DNA of 64,000 nucleotides. It comes from Phlebotomus papatasi. Taxonomy: Eukaryota; Arthropoda; Insecta; Diptera; Psychodidae. Shown here one piece after another: positions 31,631-43,917 of this stretch. Under the pieces are notes generated by a model. That model ran no database searches, was not told the DNA's origin, and was given only the letters and a program-made list of their open reading frames with translations. Both the position numbers and the translations under genes were made by a program. The stretch's first letter is position 1. Each line of letters starts with the position of its first letter. Where the stretch lies: the NCBI RefSeq assembly GCF_024763615.1, contig NC_077224.1:83152712-83216711 (forward strand), written 5' to 3'.

Positions 31631-34600
31631 ATGGCGCTCAAGAAGCTTGCAATTCTGCTGTTGGTGGTTTTCGGTGAGTAATGGAAGAATTTTTCTTTGA
31701 AAATCCCCCTCTTTCTGTGCCTCAATTTGTTGCCTGTGGCAAGGAGAGGTCATTAGCTGATAAGGAGGCCACAATTTCCTGCAGTGCCTCAATTGCAATG
31801 GGTACAGTCGGCAGAAGCTGGCGTTTTTATTGATTTTTCTGCGGGTTTGAGACATTTGTGTCTGAGAGGGGAAAAATGTCTGCGGCTGAAAAAACAAAAT
31901 TATTGCGACGTAAATTCCACAATGACGAGTCATTATTTGGTTTTTAAGAGCCTCTGAAATCGTGGGGAATCGATGGGAATTTTTCTGGAGCGAATTTGGG
32001 GTGAATGGGAGAATTGGGAGAACAAAGAAATGTTTTCCGGGTGTTTTCTGTGACTTCCGGATGGCCTATCACTGGGCCATTTGACTTTCTCGTGGTCTGC
32101 GATTGGGTAGGGATCGAATATCGCTGATAAGGGGACTTTTTTCCAGCTGCTCAGCAAATTCAGGGAGCTGATAGTGAAACAGACTCCCTGCCTGTGATCA
32201 CTAACAGCACTCAGCCTCCTCCGGAGACCACAACAACCGAAAAGCCTACAACATCAACGGAATCAACTACAACTACGGAGTCTACGACAACAACAACCAC
32301 AACAACAACAACTGAGGCTCCCACAACTACCACAGCAGCTCCTCCTGCTCCCACTCCCAAACCAGGTCCAGTTCCTCCTCCTGACATGCACAAATGGCAT
32401 TTCAGGAACTCCACAACCAACCAAACCTGCATCATTGTCCAGATGGCTGTGCAACTGAACATCTCATACACCGCTACCGGTAAGTCCTCCCTCCTATTCC
32501 TTTCCGGAATAGTTCCGGAAGTTTCCGGGGCAATTGTTGACCTTCCGAAAAAAAAATTCCACTGCAAAAAACTGTGACTCATGAAGAGTATTTGAGGATA
32601 AACAAATTAATTTGGTGCTTGAAAAATTTCATGGAAGTTTAATTTGGTTTTAGTTGTTGATATCAAATTTCGCAGAGAACTTTCCCAAGAGTCTCTGAAC
32701 CCAAAAAGTCTTATCTAAAATGATGAGATACATTGTGGAAAATCTAAAGAGAGAGAAGCAGGAAATTGTAATTGCTTGGTGGTAAAATGCTTTTAAATTA
32801 TTTTAAAGTAGCAAATAAATTGCGGTCTAATTTGCATTGCGCAACATTTAACCGCTGAATAACACCCATAACCTTCAAAATTGACAATCATGTGATTTCT
32901 ACCCCTAGTGGCCATTACGGGAACTTTCAAAGTTCTCCAAAGTTGCAAAAACAGCAATGGTCGAAATGGTTTGCTTTAAATTCCTGGCTTTAAAATACAT
33001 TCCCGTCAAATTCTCGAGGTGACTCTTTGAGAATAAAAAAAATACATGTGGTAAGAGTTTCTGGAATCACATTTTTCCCACTGATCCTGATAAGAATCAT
33101 AATTTCCGCTGTATTTATTTTTTCTTGCTGAATAGTTTTTTGATAGTTCAATGAGATTAGTCTCTTTGAAGCTCTGGATTCAGAAGTAAATATTCGAAGT
33201 CATAAAACAATTTCGAAAGTCAATTCGAAGATAAAACGAAGCATACTGGGAATATGACTCTCCAGTAGTGTCTTGGATAAAATATAAATGCGGTAAAACG
33301 GAAGTCAATTGGCACAAAAAGTCGTTAATCTTCGAAGAATTCAATCGTAATTTCGATTTTTCGAAATGTGGGGAAAGAAGATTTTTGGGAAAAGAAGCTG
33401 TTAACTCTTTCCGGACTACAACATATCCAGCGAACGAATTTCAGTAAAACTCACTTTATTATAACTCTTATTAGTGGTCAAATATGATACTTTTGTAGAG
33501 AAAGAATTTTCTACGCCTCTGGGAAATTGGAAAACTCATGGGTACTCTCGTTCCCAAACGAACGAAAAGGAGACAAACTTCAATTTTCCAAAAGCCAATA
33601 ATGAGCCCAATCACAAGTAGATTTTGATTGTCCAATAGTGTCTCGGATGAAAGGTAAATGGAACTCTATTTGCACAAAAAGCCGTTGAAGTTCGAAGAAT
33701 TCAAATTCAATTTCGAATTTTCATACTAAATTTTCGAACAAGATGGGGAAAATTTATCAAATATCACACTAAAAAGCTGGCACAAGAGTGACTCACTGAT
33801 TATGGAATAATTAAATACTGGAGCAAGAATCGTAAGCGTCTTTGTTTTGTTTTTTCCCTCACAACAATGTGAAATCAAATCTCAGCCACCTTGCGGAATT
33901 ATTAAGAAGTAAGAAAGTCTCTTTTTTGGATCTTCAAATAGATTTTCGTATTTTTCAAGATCTACTTCTGTACGGAAATAATATCAATTTTGTGAATTAT
34001 TTTTGCGTGTCAAATGACTCCTTTACAATGTTGATCACTAAAACAAGAAGAATTATTGAATATTGGTCAAGAAGACACCAAATTCCTGCTTGCCAACAGA
34101 TTCCTCAAAATATTTCACACAATAACACTTTAACACACATTTCTCTCAACACGATGTTATTGCACACACATTAAGCTTTCTAAAAAGCATAAAAGACACT
34201 TCCTGGACAATCAGAATTCACCAAAATCAGGAAGAATAGGAAAAACTTCCCTGAAAGCAATCTCCCTCGCTGCCAAATGTCAAAATTATCGGCCATATTG
34301 GCAAAAATGTCGCCCCCGCTTGGAATTTTCGTGCAAAGTTGGTGTCAAAAAGCAAATGGCGGGCATTGGCGGGATAACCTTACATTTGATCTCTAGATTT
34401 TTGTGGACGAGAGTACCCATAAAGCTTGAACAAGTTTAAAATATAAAATAAAAAAATTAAGTAGCCCATAGGGCACATCAACCGAATAATGGTGGGTGTC
34501 TTGGCTAATGAATAGGCCTTTCTGTTATTTTTTTGTTTCATGTAAACAAAAACACGATAAAACGCAGAACACCTACTAGGGGAAATTGGGGTACCAACAA

Positions 34601-37600
34601 ATACTTTTGAAAAATGCGATGAAAAATGTGTCGCTGAGATTGACGGAAAAATGATTTTTCATGAAATAAAAACGCAAATGCACTTAAATTAGAATGAAAT
34701 TAATTAGGTAGTGATATTTTTAATGAAATGAATTAATTTGAATGTAATTTTGTATGGAAGATCGCATTAGAATATTTTTTTCAGTTGAAATAATTTTTTT
34801 CGGGCGAATCGCTGAGATCAGCGACAGATAGCCAAGACAGCAACCTTTTTTCGGCTCAGTCGCTGTGATCAGCGATAGAATTTTTTGTGCGTGTGTTGGG
34901 ATCAGCGATAAAGTAATAATTTCAACAAATAAATATGAAAACCTGCTTGAATTAAATATAGAAATTATGTTTTTAATCAAAAGAATTAATTCTAATCTAA
35001 TTTTGTGTATAACATACAAATTTATTAGACTATTATTTCAGTTGAAATATTGTTTTCGGATGAGTCACTGAGATCAACGCCCGAAATTTTTCGGGTGTCG
35101 CTGTAATCCCGGATAAAGTGAGTGCTAAACAAATAAAATGAATCAAAAGTGAATCAAAAGAAAATTAATAACGAAATAATGAAAAAAAAACACCTATCGT
35201 TAAATTTAGTTTCTTTGTGATTGGGTTTCTTTTGCCTGAAAAATAACGAAAAGGCCTATTCATTAGCCAATACATACACCATTTTTCGGGTCTGTGCCTT
35301 GTTTTGCCAGCCAATACACAAATCATTTGTCAGTTTATAGCTTTTCGGCTCGGCCAAAACACAAACCCTTTTTTTTGGTGGATTTCGGCTAACTTCAGCT
35401 ACGTCTAAATTTCCAATAAAATTTCCGCGTCTGTTTGCTATGGGGATTCTTGACATCTTGTTGTCCTTGAAAAAACTCTAATGGTTTTTTGAAGGTCAAA
35501 AGTTAAAAATGACAAAGAACGTTTATTTCTGCACCGATTGGGATAAATTTGGATTCATTTGAAAGGTCTTGGAATCCAGGGCTAGTCTGAATCGGTAATG
35601 AACCGGTTAAGTACCGGTAATCAATTTTTATTCGATATTTAAGCTTCTGCCGAACGATATTTTGCTATCTGAATTTTGCTAAATGATAGAGTATCAAGTT
35701 GCGAGTTCCGGCATTCTGCAAAACTGGGACTATTTTTATTTTCAAAAGAGATTAAAAATTGTTCCTTTAGAATGCTTTTACTTAAATCGGGGAACCCCCT
35801 TTTAATACAGAGTAGCCTTATCATTGAGACATGCTTTTGCCTTGAACTTATTGCTCGCGTTGACTTTTTTTGTTGTTATCACAGTTGCAAACTATTTTAT
35901 GCAAAGTCTGTAAGTTACAAAACAACGCATTTTCCAAAAAGAATAAATTTTCCGTTTGCAAAACTAACTTTTGGCTGAATGTTTTGAAAGAGAGAAAAAT
36001 GTTCTGGCACCAGAGTTCTTTTTATGAATTTCTTGCCAAAGTTTTCCAATCAATATTTTGACATTTTCTTTTATAGAAAATGATTTTTCTAGAAAGCATT
36101 TAATTGGCTTCTTGGATAATTGGATGTGTCTCAAAAATCTCTTGTGTTTCTTGTGGAATTTCTGAGTTAACAATTAAAATGCCTCTCTTGGGTAGAAAAA
36201 TGTTGAATAAGCGACTTGTCGATGAGTCACCTTTCTGGAAAGAGAAAAAAGTCTATTTTAGAATAAAAGTCATATGATTTTCTCAATTTATCTCAACTAT
36301 TTCTGAGATATTGCTTAAGGTTGCATTTTATTCAGATTCACGAGAGGCTCTGAATTGTGCTGGAGGTTCAACAAAAGAAATTTAATCGTACAAAAGCTGA
36401 TAAGACGAATAAAAAAAAGAAAACAGAATATATAAAGAGGCATCTCTGTAAATCACACGACTCACTAGAGATAGAGGGGCAAAGAATACAAAGTGAAATG
36501 AGGATTAATTGAAATTGATATATCTTTCACAGAAATAAAATTTAACAATATTTATGTTATCATTTGGAAAAAAATGTTGGATAGAAAAATGGAAAGACTG
36601 CACTTTTCTTATCAAGAATCATACTTTTTTATTTCAAATAAAACGGAAAACACAGAAAGAATGCGCGCTTCTGTAATAACGATAATATTCTTCTATAATG
36701 TAGCAAAAATGTTTAGTTGGAAGATTATTTGGTGAATTATTATTTGCTGAATTTTCTCTCAAAGTCTGCGGAACACAGAAAAAAAAGTAGCAAGTGAGGC
36801 AATAAAAACACTTTGCAATACTTCAAGTCATGAAGTGCTTTTATCGATTATTCAACCACATCAAAGAGAAGAGTCTCTAGTGAGAGAGACTTTTTTCCCT
36901 TTCCCACGAGGCAGTTTCCAACCCATTTTCCCTCGTGTGGATATGTGTGTTTTTTTTTTATTCTTCTTCTGTGGTTCAATAAGAAGTTTTAGCTGTTGAA
37001 TTCTTTGGAGAATTCTGAGGACTCTCGGAGGGAAGATTAATTTTAGGCATCAGTCAATTGAGTTCCGCTTGAATTTATTATTCGTCGGAGAGAAAAGGGG
37101 TGGAATTACAAGCAAGAAGTTCCATAGAGAAGTTCTGATACTTTGACGGTGACTAACAAAATTGAGATTTTTTTCAAGTTTAATTCACTGGAAAAAGTGA
37201 AGTATGCAAAAGACGGCATATATTGAAAAATCCTATACTTTGCAGAATGGTACTAAGGGAATAAGATCACAGTAAATTTAGGCCACGCCCACTTTATGAA
37301 TAATGAGTAACTAAAGTTTATTTTTCGAATCTTTGATTTGTCATAATGGGATGCTAGAATATTGCCTTATAGAGTATTGTCACCAATTGTATTTACGACA
37401 TAACCTGAAAGATCTTGCTAACAGAAAAATAAGCCACGCCCACTCTTAACTCCATGAAATTACAGGAAAATTCGAAAATCTATTTGAAGATCCAAAAAAG
37501 AGACTTTCTTACTTCTTAATACTTTCGCAAGGTGGCGGAAGTTACATCCTGTTCGAATTTCGAAGTGCTCAAGTGTCAAAATGTGACGGTCTTCACATTG

Positions 37601-40600
37601 TTGTGAGGAAAAAACAGAATAACGACGTTTACTGTTCTCGCCCCAGTATTTAATCACTCCATAATAATTGAGTAACTCTTTTGCCATCTTTTAGTGTGAA
37701 ATTTGATAAATTTTTCCCATCTTGTTCGAAAATTTAGTATGAAAATTCGAAATTGAATTTGAATTCTTCGAACTTCAACGACTTTTTGTGCAAATAGAGT
37801 TCCATTTACCTTTCATCCAAGACACTATTGGAGAATCAAAATCTACTTGTGATCGGGCTCACTGAGAGAAATCCGAAAAAGTTAAAATAACATTCCGGAA
37901 ATGTTAATTTTACCCTGCAGTATTGATCCGAAATCGATGTAAATATTACCCTTTTTAGGTGTATTGGGGGTTAAAGTTAACCTTTTCCATGTTAATTTTA
38001 CCCTTAAAAAGGCGCAAAATTAACATTAAAAAATGTTGATAAATTTTTGCACCTAAAAAGTGTTAAAGTTATGAGGAAAAAAAGTTAATCGCACCCTCTT
38101 TTTTTCTCAGTGTAGGGTAAATTAAGCTAATTCAAAACCTGCTCCAAATGGAAATTTTTCTCTACTCCAAATGAAAACGTCATTGTTTTCATGATAAATA
38201 CAGTACTAAATTATTATATTTATATATCTTCTTTACCACAGTTTCATTATTCAGTTAATTTTGCTCCAAATAAAGCGAAAATTCATTCATATTCACAAAT
38301 TTTAACATTGTTAATTTCTCAGAAAAATTAAAAGTGTACCTTTTCACCATCGAATTTTTCATCGATCGACCATGTTTTCCAATGAAAAACACAATAAAGT
38401 GGCTGTTGTTTATTCGTTTTCTGGATAATTTTAGTTAAATTAAGTGTTAATCTTTATTATGAACGGTACGTGAATCTTTCAAATGAAATAATTACCTATT
38501 TCGTGAACAAAAAGGGTTTTTCTGAAGTGTCTACAAGTGCTTCAAAAGGAAACCCTGGAAATATTGGAGAGATTTTCCTATTGTTTTAGATGGGAATGGA
38601 GAAATTTTTGTGGTTTTAAAAAATTGGAAAATTTCACAGCTGTCAGAGAAATTACTTAGTAATTATGAAGGAATTTAGTGATGGGTGAAACAAAGGGAAA
38701 ACTGACAAATGTTAACACTACGATACATTCAATTAATCGAAATTCGAACAGGAAATACTTTGTACTTTGGATGAAATGAGAAATAAAAAAGTTTTTTGTT
38801 TTATTATTTTCGAAACCAATCTTCGAATGTTTATTCTGGGAAACTCTGTGAGATCGGTATCCCAATTTTCGATTTCGATTTCGGACCGAAAGCACATCTA
38901 TTGACACTTATAGAACATGTCTATTATTATATTAACGTATGGCCAGTGAAATCTGCACAAAATTCAAACACAATTTTTTAATATTTTTACATAGTTTTAT
39001 TCTAACTTTTTTACATGTTTTGAAAGGTATATGTATGAACTTATTTCAGAAAAAAATTCGGTCCGATCCGATGAGCTTTTCGGCACATTCGGGGAACTTC
39101 CGCCATTGATGTCGAAAATGTGGATGTTGGCATCTTCTTCAACTCTCGTTCTATTTTTCCCTTCAGCGTGACTTCGGTTTTGGGTCGAAAGTTTCGGGCA
39201 TACACCTTTCACTTAATATTAGCTCAAAATGATTTAATAGGCCTCAATTGGGGGACGTTAGGGGGAGCTTTCTTCCTTCTTGACAACAGGTATGTCAAGT
39301 TCCTCCAATGCGTTCATTGTCTTCCTTGAGTAATGGCTGGGTGCTAGGTCTGACCAGAAGGTCACATTGTCCCTTCGATGATACTTATTGATGAAAGCTT
39401 CCAGCTTAGGCAAGCAATCTCTAACATAGGCGTCAGAATTTTGCGCTAGACCCTTTGTGAGGAACGCGGGCTCAGACATTCCAGCAGCACTGATTGCAAG
39501 CCACAAAAGGACCTTTTTCGGGTACTTTTCGGGTCAACGTACTTATCATTTTTGTCTACCTTGTCGTCACGTACATAATAATACTGGCCCTGCCACTCAT
39601 TACCATCCATGGTGAAATAAGTGAAATAGGACTCATCGTCCATGACACAAACAATGTCGTTCTGAGCGTGAAAAACATTTTGGGTCAAAGGAGACAAACG
39701 AATTTTCTGAGTCTTTTCCTGAGTTTCTGAGACAGCTGGATTCGGTTTTCTGGTTCTCCTCTTGATTCCCATAGACTCCAGATACTTCTTCACCGTTGTT
39801 TTGCTACATTCAAGTTTGTTACGAAGCTCGCGGTACGACTTTGCAACTTTATTGGATGTTGACTTGCAAGTCGAGCCCGCATCTTCGATTGACTAAGGGT
39901 GCTAAAATTTCCAGATCCCTTAGCTCGTGTAGTGATTTTTCGCTTCGTATAGTGCGACAGGATGGTATAAATACTCCTTCGTGATATTCCCATAGTCACA
40001 AAATGTTTCAGGACTTCAGACTTCTTCAAGGTAGTATGACTGCCCTGAAAATTACAAACTAATTTTCGTCTATACTCTTCAGTATTATTTGTGGGAGCCA
40101 TGTTTCCTAACTAAATCTAGCAAAACTTTTATGTCATGTTAAGAACACATCTGGCAACACTGTAAAGTGGTATAAAAGTGACTGGTACACATTTTAATTT
40201 TTTTTAAGCCTTCAAACTTTTGTGCAGATTTCACTGGCCATACGTTAATTTAATCGTAATGGTACATATTTCTAGATGTACGTTTCGAAGTACAACACCC
40301 TCAGAATACGTGCAAAAGAATCACATCGCATAAGCACTGTAGCTTGGTTCTTAGTTAAGACAATTTAAGTTCCATTAATACTTCGTGTCAGAATATTATG
40401 AAAACTTGATTTTGGAAATATTTGACAGCTTGAAATTTTGATCTTGATTGGCTTGAAATACAAGCCAATCACAGTTTCATGTTTGGGGTCCATTAGTGAT
40501 TAAAAAAATTTTCAATAGAAGTTTTCACAAATGCTTTTGTAAGCTTGAAGCCAATTAAATGAACTACTATTATGCAAAATATGAGCATGCTGTCACGAGC

Positions 40601-42104
40601 GTTTTGAAAGTTATAGCGATCTGCATTTAGTTGCAGCTTATTCTGACCACCCTGTTTACAAATTTTTATCATTAAGCAGTTAACAGAGCGTATTTTTCAT
40701 CTGATTGGAGCAAATACGGATTCATTTGAAAGGTCTTGGATTTACTGATAAGTCTGAACTGGTTTCAATCGTCAACTGGCAAGTCAACTTGTTATGAATC
40801 GATTATAAACCGATAATGACTTTTTATTTGAAATAAGAATTTCTAAGCGGTTTCTTCGGCGATTCTATATCGTTTTAAATAAATTGTACACATAAAAAGA
40901 ATAGAAAAAAAACTGCGGACGAGTAGATTCTATCCCGACACTTTTTATATGAAGAGGCTGGAAAAGTTATTATTGATACAATTAAGTGCGCAAACATTTT
41001 TTTTTATATTTTAATTCTAAGATATTTGATAGTGCTAAGGAAGAGTAATAATCAAAGTTAGTGACTCAATGGCTTCTTTTTCTCTTTTCAAATGCCAAAC
41101 TATTTTTATGAACATATATTTAATTAATGTAAAATGGATTTTACAGAGCTGTTTTCCATCATATAAGCAAAATCAATGTCCAGTAAATAATTTATCAGGG
41201 ACACTTTGGTGTGGGAAACATTTTTCATCATTCAATTAATTTGCTTTCGTGGTGTTGATTTTTTTTCTTCATTTGAAAAAAAAGGCAGCATTTTTTTCAA
41301 AATCAATATGCTGAATACTCTGTTTTACAATGGAAGAGTTATTTTGAGAAAAGGTCAACAATTGTCACTGAAAATAGATGCTTTTTTTCTTTGCTTTGGA
41401 TTGAGATGTATCAGCTGAAGGTTTCCCATTTGGTGCGGATTTATTTGGGTTTTTAGATAATTCCACGAAGAAGGTTCTGTACAATTTGCCGGCTAATGAC
41501 ACGACGGTTGCTTCGGGATTCTGCGATGGGGAGAAGAATGTCTTGCAGTTGGTTTGGAAGAAGGGTAACACGGTCAATCTCACATTCAGTGTCAACAATA
41601 CGGTCAAGGAGTATGATCTGTCGGAATTGCGTTTCGATCTCAATGCTTCGGACATTTTTGCAGATGCTAAAGGTAGGATCTATCTTCCATTGGGGGATTT
41701 TTTCGTAAGTTTTTTTTTGCAGGAAGGGATAAAGGGTTCTTTATTTTTTCATGTGGATTGTAGCCAATCAAACTCTGACCCTGGTGCACAAGCGACATGA
41801 ATTCGTTACCCCTCTCACAATGTCCTACCACTGTACCCGGGCTCAGGTGCTCAATCTCACCTCAAGTGAGCCCAATGAGGTGACAGTGCTAGGCCAGGCT
41901 CTGGTGTCCCGGCTGCAACTGGAAGCCTTCCATACCCGCGACTCTGAAGTCTTCTCCACAGCCAAAGACTGCGATGCCATCGATACTCCAGACATTGTTC
42001 CCATTGCCGTGGGATGTGCTCTGGCTGGCCTGGTGGTCATCGTTCTGATTGCCTACCTTGTGGGCAGACGCAGGGCTCAAGCACGTGGATACCTCAGCAT
42101 GTAA
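31631..42104 (+). CDS. Lamp1: Lysosome-associated membrane glycoprotein (LAMP), four coding exons
   Basis: Exons 31631-31673, 32147-32479, 41457-41672 and 41764-42104 join in phase 1 throughout to 310 residues. MALKKLAILLLVVF begins a signal peptide. A Thr/Pro-rich mucin-like stretch (about residues 35-85) is followed by one LAMP-type luminal domain with several NxS/T sites and four cysteines (QTCII, GFCDG, YHCTR, KDCDA) that should form two disulfides. A 23-residue membrane segment (IVPIAVGCALAGLVVIVLIA...) precedes the short tail RRRAQARGYLSM, ending in a GY-x-x-hydrophobic lysosomal sorting signal. The protein coats the lysosome membrane and acts in lysosome/endosome function. Vertebrate LAMP1 has two luminal domains; the single domain fits the insect form. 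AATAAA lies at 42392. Intron 2 (9 kb) is full of transposons. Confidence 0.93.
33405..34442. mobile_element. piggyBac-like element III, inverted and truncated
   Basis: It starts TTAA|CTCTTTCCGGAC and follows element II in reverse, ending at CTTGAACAAGTTT without the CTCTTTCGTCTCC terminus. A different repeat (33600-33975) is inserted after CCAAAAGCCAATA. It lies in LAMP intron 2. Confidence 0.6.
33600..33975. repeat. Nested repeat, arm 1 of an inverted pair
   Basis: The segment with CAAATAGATTTTCG, AACAATGTGAA and GAACAAGATGGGGAAAATTT reappears inverted at 37464-37862. A third, weaker copy lies at 33230-33390. The site it entered is known from element II. Confidence 0.65.
34501..35271. mobile_element. 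771-bp element with TTGGCTAATGAATAGGCCTTT ends
   Basis: TTGGCTAATGAATAGGCCTT at the left matches the inverted right end, and the match goes on through GTTATTTTT. Inside, GCTGAGATCAGCGA-like words recur at about 34808, 34860 and 35066. A fragment of the TAGGGGAAATTGGGG family sits at 34578. Confidence 0.7.
35272..37463. other. LAMP intron 2, AT-rich, no gene seen
   Basis: A weak ACCGGTT repeat copy lies at 35535-35630. No coding or RNA gene was recognised in the rest. Confidence 0.4.
37464..37862. repeat. Nested repeat, arm 2 of an inverted pair
   Basis: Reverse complement of 33600-33975, starting GAAAATCTATTTGAAG and ending CAAAATCTACTTGTGATCGG. The arms are separated by 3.5 kb in the same intron and could pair in the pre-mRNA. 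Confidence 0.65.
37860..38112. mobile_element. 253-bp candidate MITE with CACTGAGA ends
   Basis: CACTGAGAGAAAT at the left pairs with TTTTTTTCTCAGTG at the right. The interior repeats GTTAATTTTACCC and GTTAAAGTTA in both directions. The copy abuts the TAGGGTAAAT end at 38113. Confidence 0.5.
38113..38620. repeat. Left part of a TAGGGTAAAT-ended element
   Basis: TAGGGTAAATTAAGCTAATT begins the copy. From 38480 it matches 14478 and 49010 (TATTTCGTGAACAAAAAGGG). The right half is missing. Confidence 0.6.
38935..40245 (-). mobile_element. Full-length 1.31-kb Tc1/mariner (DD37E-type) element
   Basis: Both ends read ACGTATGGCCAGTGAAATCT inward and continue GCACAAAA; TA flanks both sides (38933-38934 and 40246-40247). 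The length is normal for a complete Tc1/mariner element. The transposase on the minus strand is broken. It lies antisense in LAMP intron 2. Confidence 0.9.
39000..40101 (-). pseudogene. Decayed DD37E mariner transposase
   Basis: From ATG at 40101 the minus strand encodes a helix-turn-helix region (MAPTNNTEEYRRKL, VTMGISRRSIYTIL), then in other frames VMDDESYFTYF (first Asp), FWSDLAPSHYSRKT (second Asp) and PQLRPIK. Thirty-seven residues separate the second Asp from the K of RPIK, exactly where DD37E transposases have the catalytic Glu, so that Glu is changed to Lys. There are at least two frameshifts (near 39870 and 39505) and two stops just after RPIK. It cannot be active. DD37E elements are known from mosquitoes. 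Confidence 0.85.
40248..41456. other. LAMP intron 2, right part
   Basis: GATTGGCTTG and CAAGCCAATC (about 40445-40470) form a perfect 10-bp stem with a 5-base loop. A copy of the AAAGGTCTTGGA repeat lies at 40690-40810. Nothing else was recognised. Confidence 0.4.
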
Positions 42105-42391
42105 AGTGTCCCCGCTATGAACTAAGGGAAGGAGTCAGTGAAGATAAAAGAGAAAGAGGTAGTGCCCCAAAATCACCCCCCAACAATTCATTTGCAGGTT
42201 TTTTTATTTCAAACGTCGAGATAATGTGTTTTTTCCTCTGTCAATTTTAAAAGCAGGCACCCAAAGGAGGTGATATTTAGAAGATGAGATGCAAAAAAAA
42301 GAATAAAATGAAATTTAGTATTTCCAAGGAGAATAGAGAGCGTGATGATGTTTCAGATTGGATGATGTAGGTGTAGATTTTTTAAAAAGTC

Positions 42392-42397
42392 AATAAA
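42392..42397 (+). other. Polyadenylation signal AATAAA of LAMP
   Basis: It lies 288 bases after the stop; a GT-rich stretch (GGTTGGATTGG) follows. An earlier AATAAA at 42302 is an alternative. Confidence 0.6.
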
Positions 42398-42844
42398 ATT
42401 GGTTGGATTGGAGAGAAATTTGGTGTTTTATTTCGGACACTGACAGCAAGGATGACCAGGCTGTAAGGTAATAAAAATTTACCGAATAAAAGGTGAGTTT
42501 CTAATGATTTTTAGGTTTTCAGGCTTCGAACACTTCATATTTTAACTGACAGTGGACGGAAAAACTTAGGCCTTTCTTTATTTTTGCTGTTTTATTCTTC
42601 TACAACGTTTCGAGGATTGTTGTCCTCTTCATATTTTTTCGATATTCCTTTAATGAGATTACAACACATAAAAATATCAAAAATATGCTTAAAAGTACAG
42701 ATTTTGTAAAAACTCATACTTAAAAGATTTCCTCATTATTTTGTATCGATTTCCTCCGCATTCAAGTTTTCTTGTCTGTTCTGATTTTGATTATTTTCTT
42801 TTTTTTTGTAAATTGTTGTATATAGTCCCTTAAATGTAAAATTG

Positions 42845-43410
42845 TTTGCTTAATTAATGTGGTCCCTGGTCATTGATAGACTTCTTACAGAATTATCTGA
42901 CAATGGGATCAGAGCTAAAGGATATGCTGACAACATAGTCATCATCATAAAGGAAAATCAATCCCTCCAAAACAGCCTTAATACCTTTAACAAGAAGGCG
43001 TAAGATCTCGATAATATCCGGCTAGAAGGAACTATTATTGAGGTTAAGCAAGAAGTTAAATATCTAGGTCTCATGCTTGACAGCAAACTGACCTGGAACT
43101 CACACATTACGTACATAACCAATAAAGCCACAAAAACACGTTCGATATGTCGTAAATTTGGATTTACGAATCCATTGTTAGACCAATCATACGGCGGCCT
43201 AGTTTGGGGGCAGAAAACTCAACAAACCAAGAGGCAACAAACCAACTTCAAAAGGTACAAAAGCTCGCTTGCCTTACTATAACAGGGGCTGTGTCAGATC
43301 TAGCCCAACCGCGCATTCGAAGCCATCTTGGATATAGTACCTCTACAAATGTTTCTGCAGAAAACTGTAACCCAACAAAGGGTAGCGATCACTATGATCA
43401 AATACCTTAA
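42845..43410 (+). pseudogene. LINE reverse transcriptase fragment, inactive
   Basis: Translation gives SLVIDRLLTELSDNGIRAKG, then YADNIVIIIKENQS (the catalytic YADD is changed to YADN), a TAA stop at 43002, and VKYLGLMLDSKLTWNSHI. The order fits Jockey/R1-type RT. Finger and endonuclease regions are missing. Confidence 0.8.
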
Positions 43411-43504
43411 ATCAGGGGTGACATGATAACTTATTTTCGACACTATCGACTGTCGATTTTGAAAAATTGAAACGATAGCTCTATCTCCTGTAGCTTATTA
43501 ACAA

Positions 43505-43915
43505 TCACATTTCTTTTACAAATGTCGCAATGAATGGCTCCACAAATACGTAAAAAGTCGACATTTACAAATATAGACAAGTTTATAAATGTATGTACAT
43601 TTTTCACAAACATTGTTCGTAACATAATCATTTGACGAGCATTTGTTGTACTTTTGCAAACATTTGTTCGTAAATGTTTGTAAACAGACAAAAAATGTTC
43701 GTACATTTTTGTTTTGCCGGCGAATATTTTACGAGCAAATGACAAAATTTGACGAACATTTTCGAACAAATGTTTGCAAAAGTACAAAAAATGCTCGTCA
43801 AGTGATCATGTTACGAACAATGTTTGTGAAAAAAAGTACAAACTTTTACGAACTTGTTAATGGATTATACGATTTACGAGCATTTTGTCCCCAATGGAAT
43901 TCACAAACATTTACG
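43505..43915. repeat. Foldback with about 170-bp arms
   Basis: The left arm (ACAAACATTGTTCGTAACAT, then TTGACGAGCATTTG and TTTTGCAAACATTTGTTCG) is matched by an inverted right arm from about 43760, with roughly 90% identity by eye. The centre is near 43700-43740. Words ACGAACA and ACAAATGT dominate. Confidence 0.75.
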
Positions 43916-43917
43916 AA

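Noticed and set aside
32211..32582. Minus-strand frame with long Val runs
   Set aside because: It is the complement of the ACA/ACC threonine tract of LAMP exon 2.
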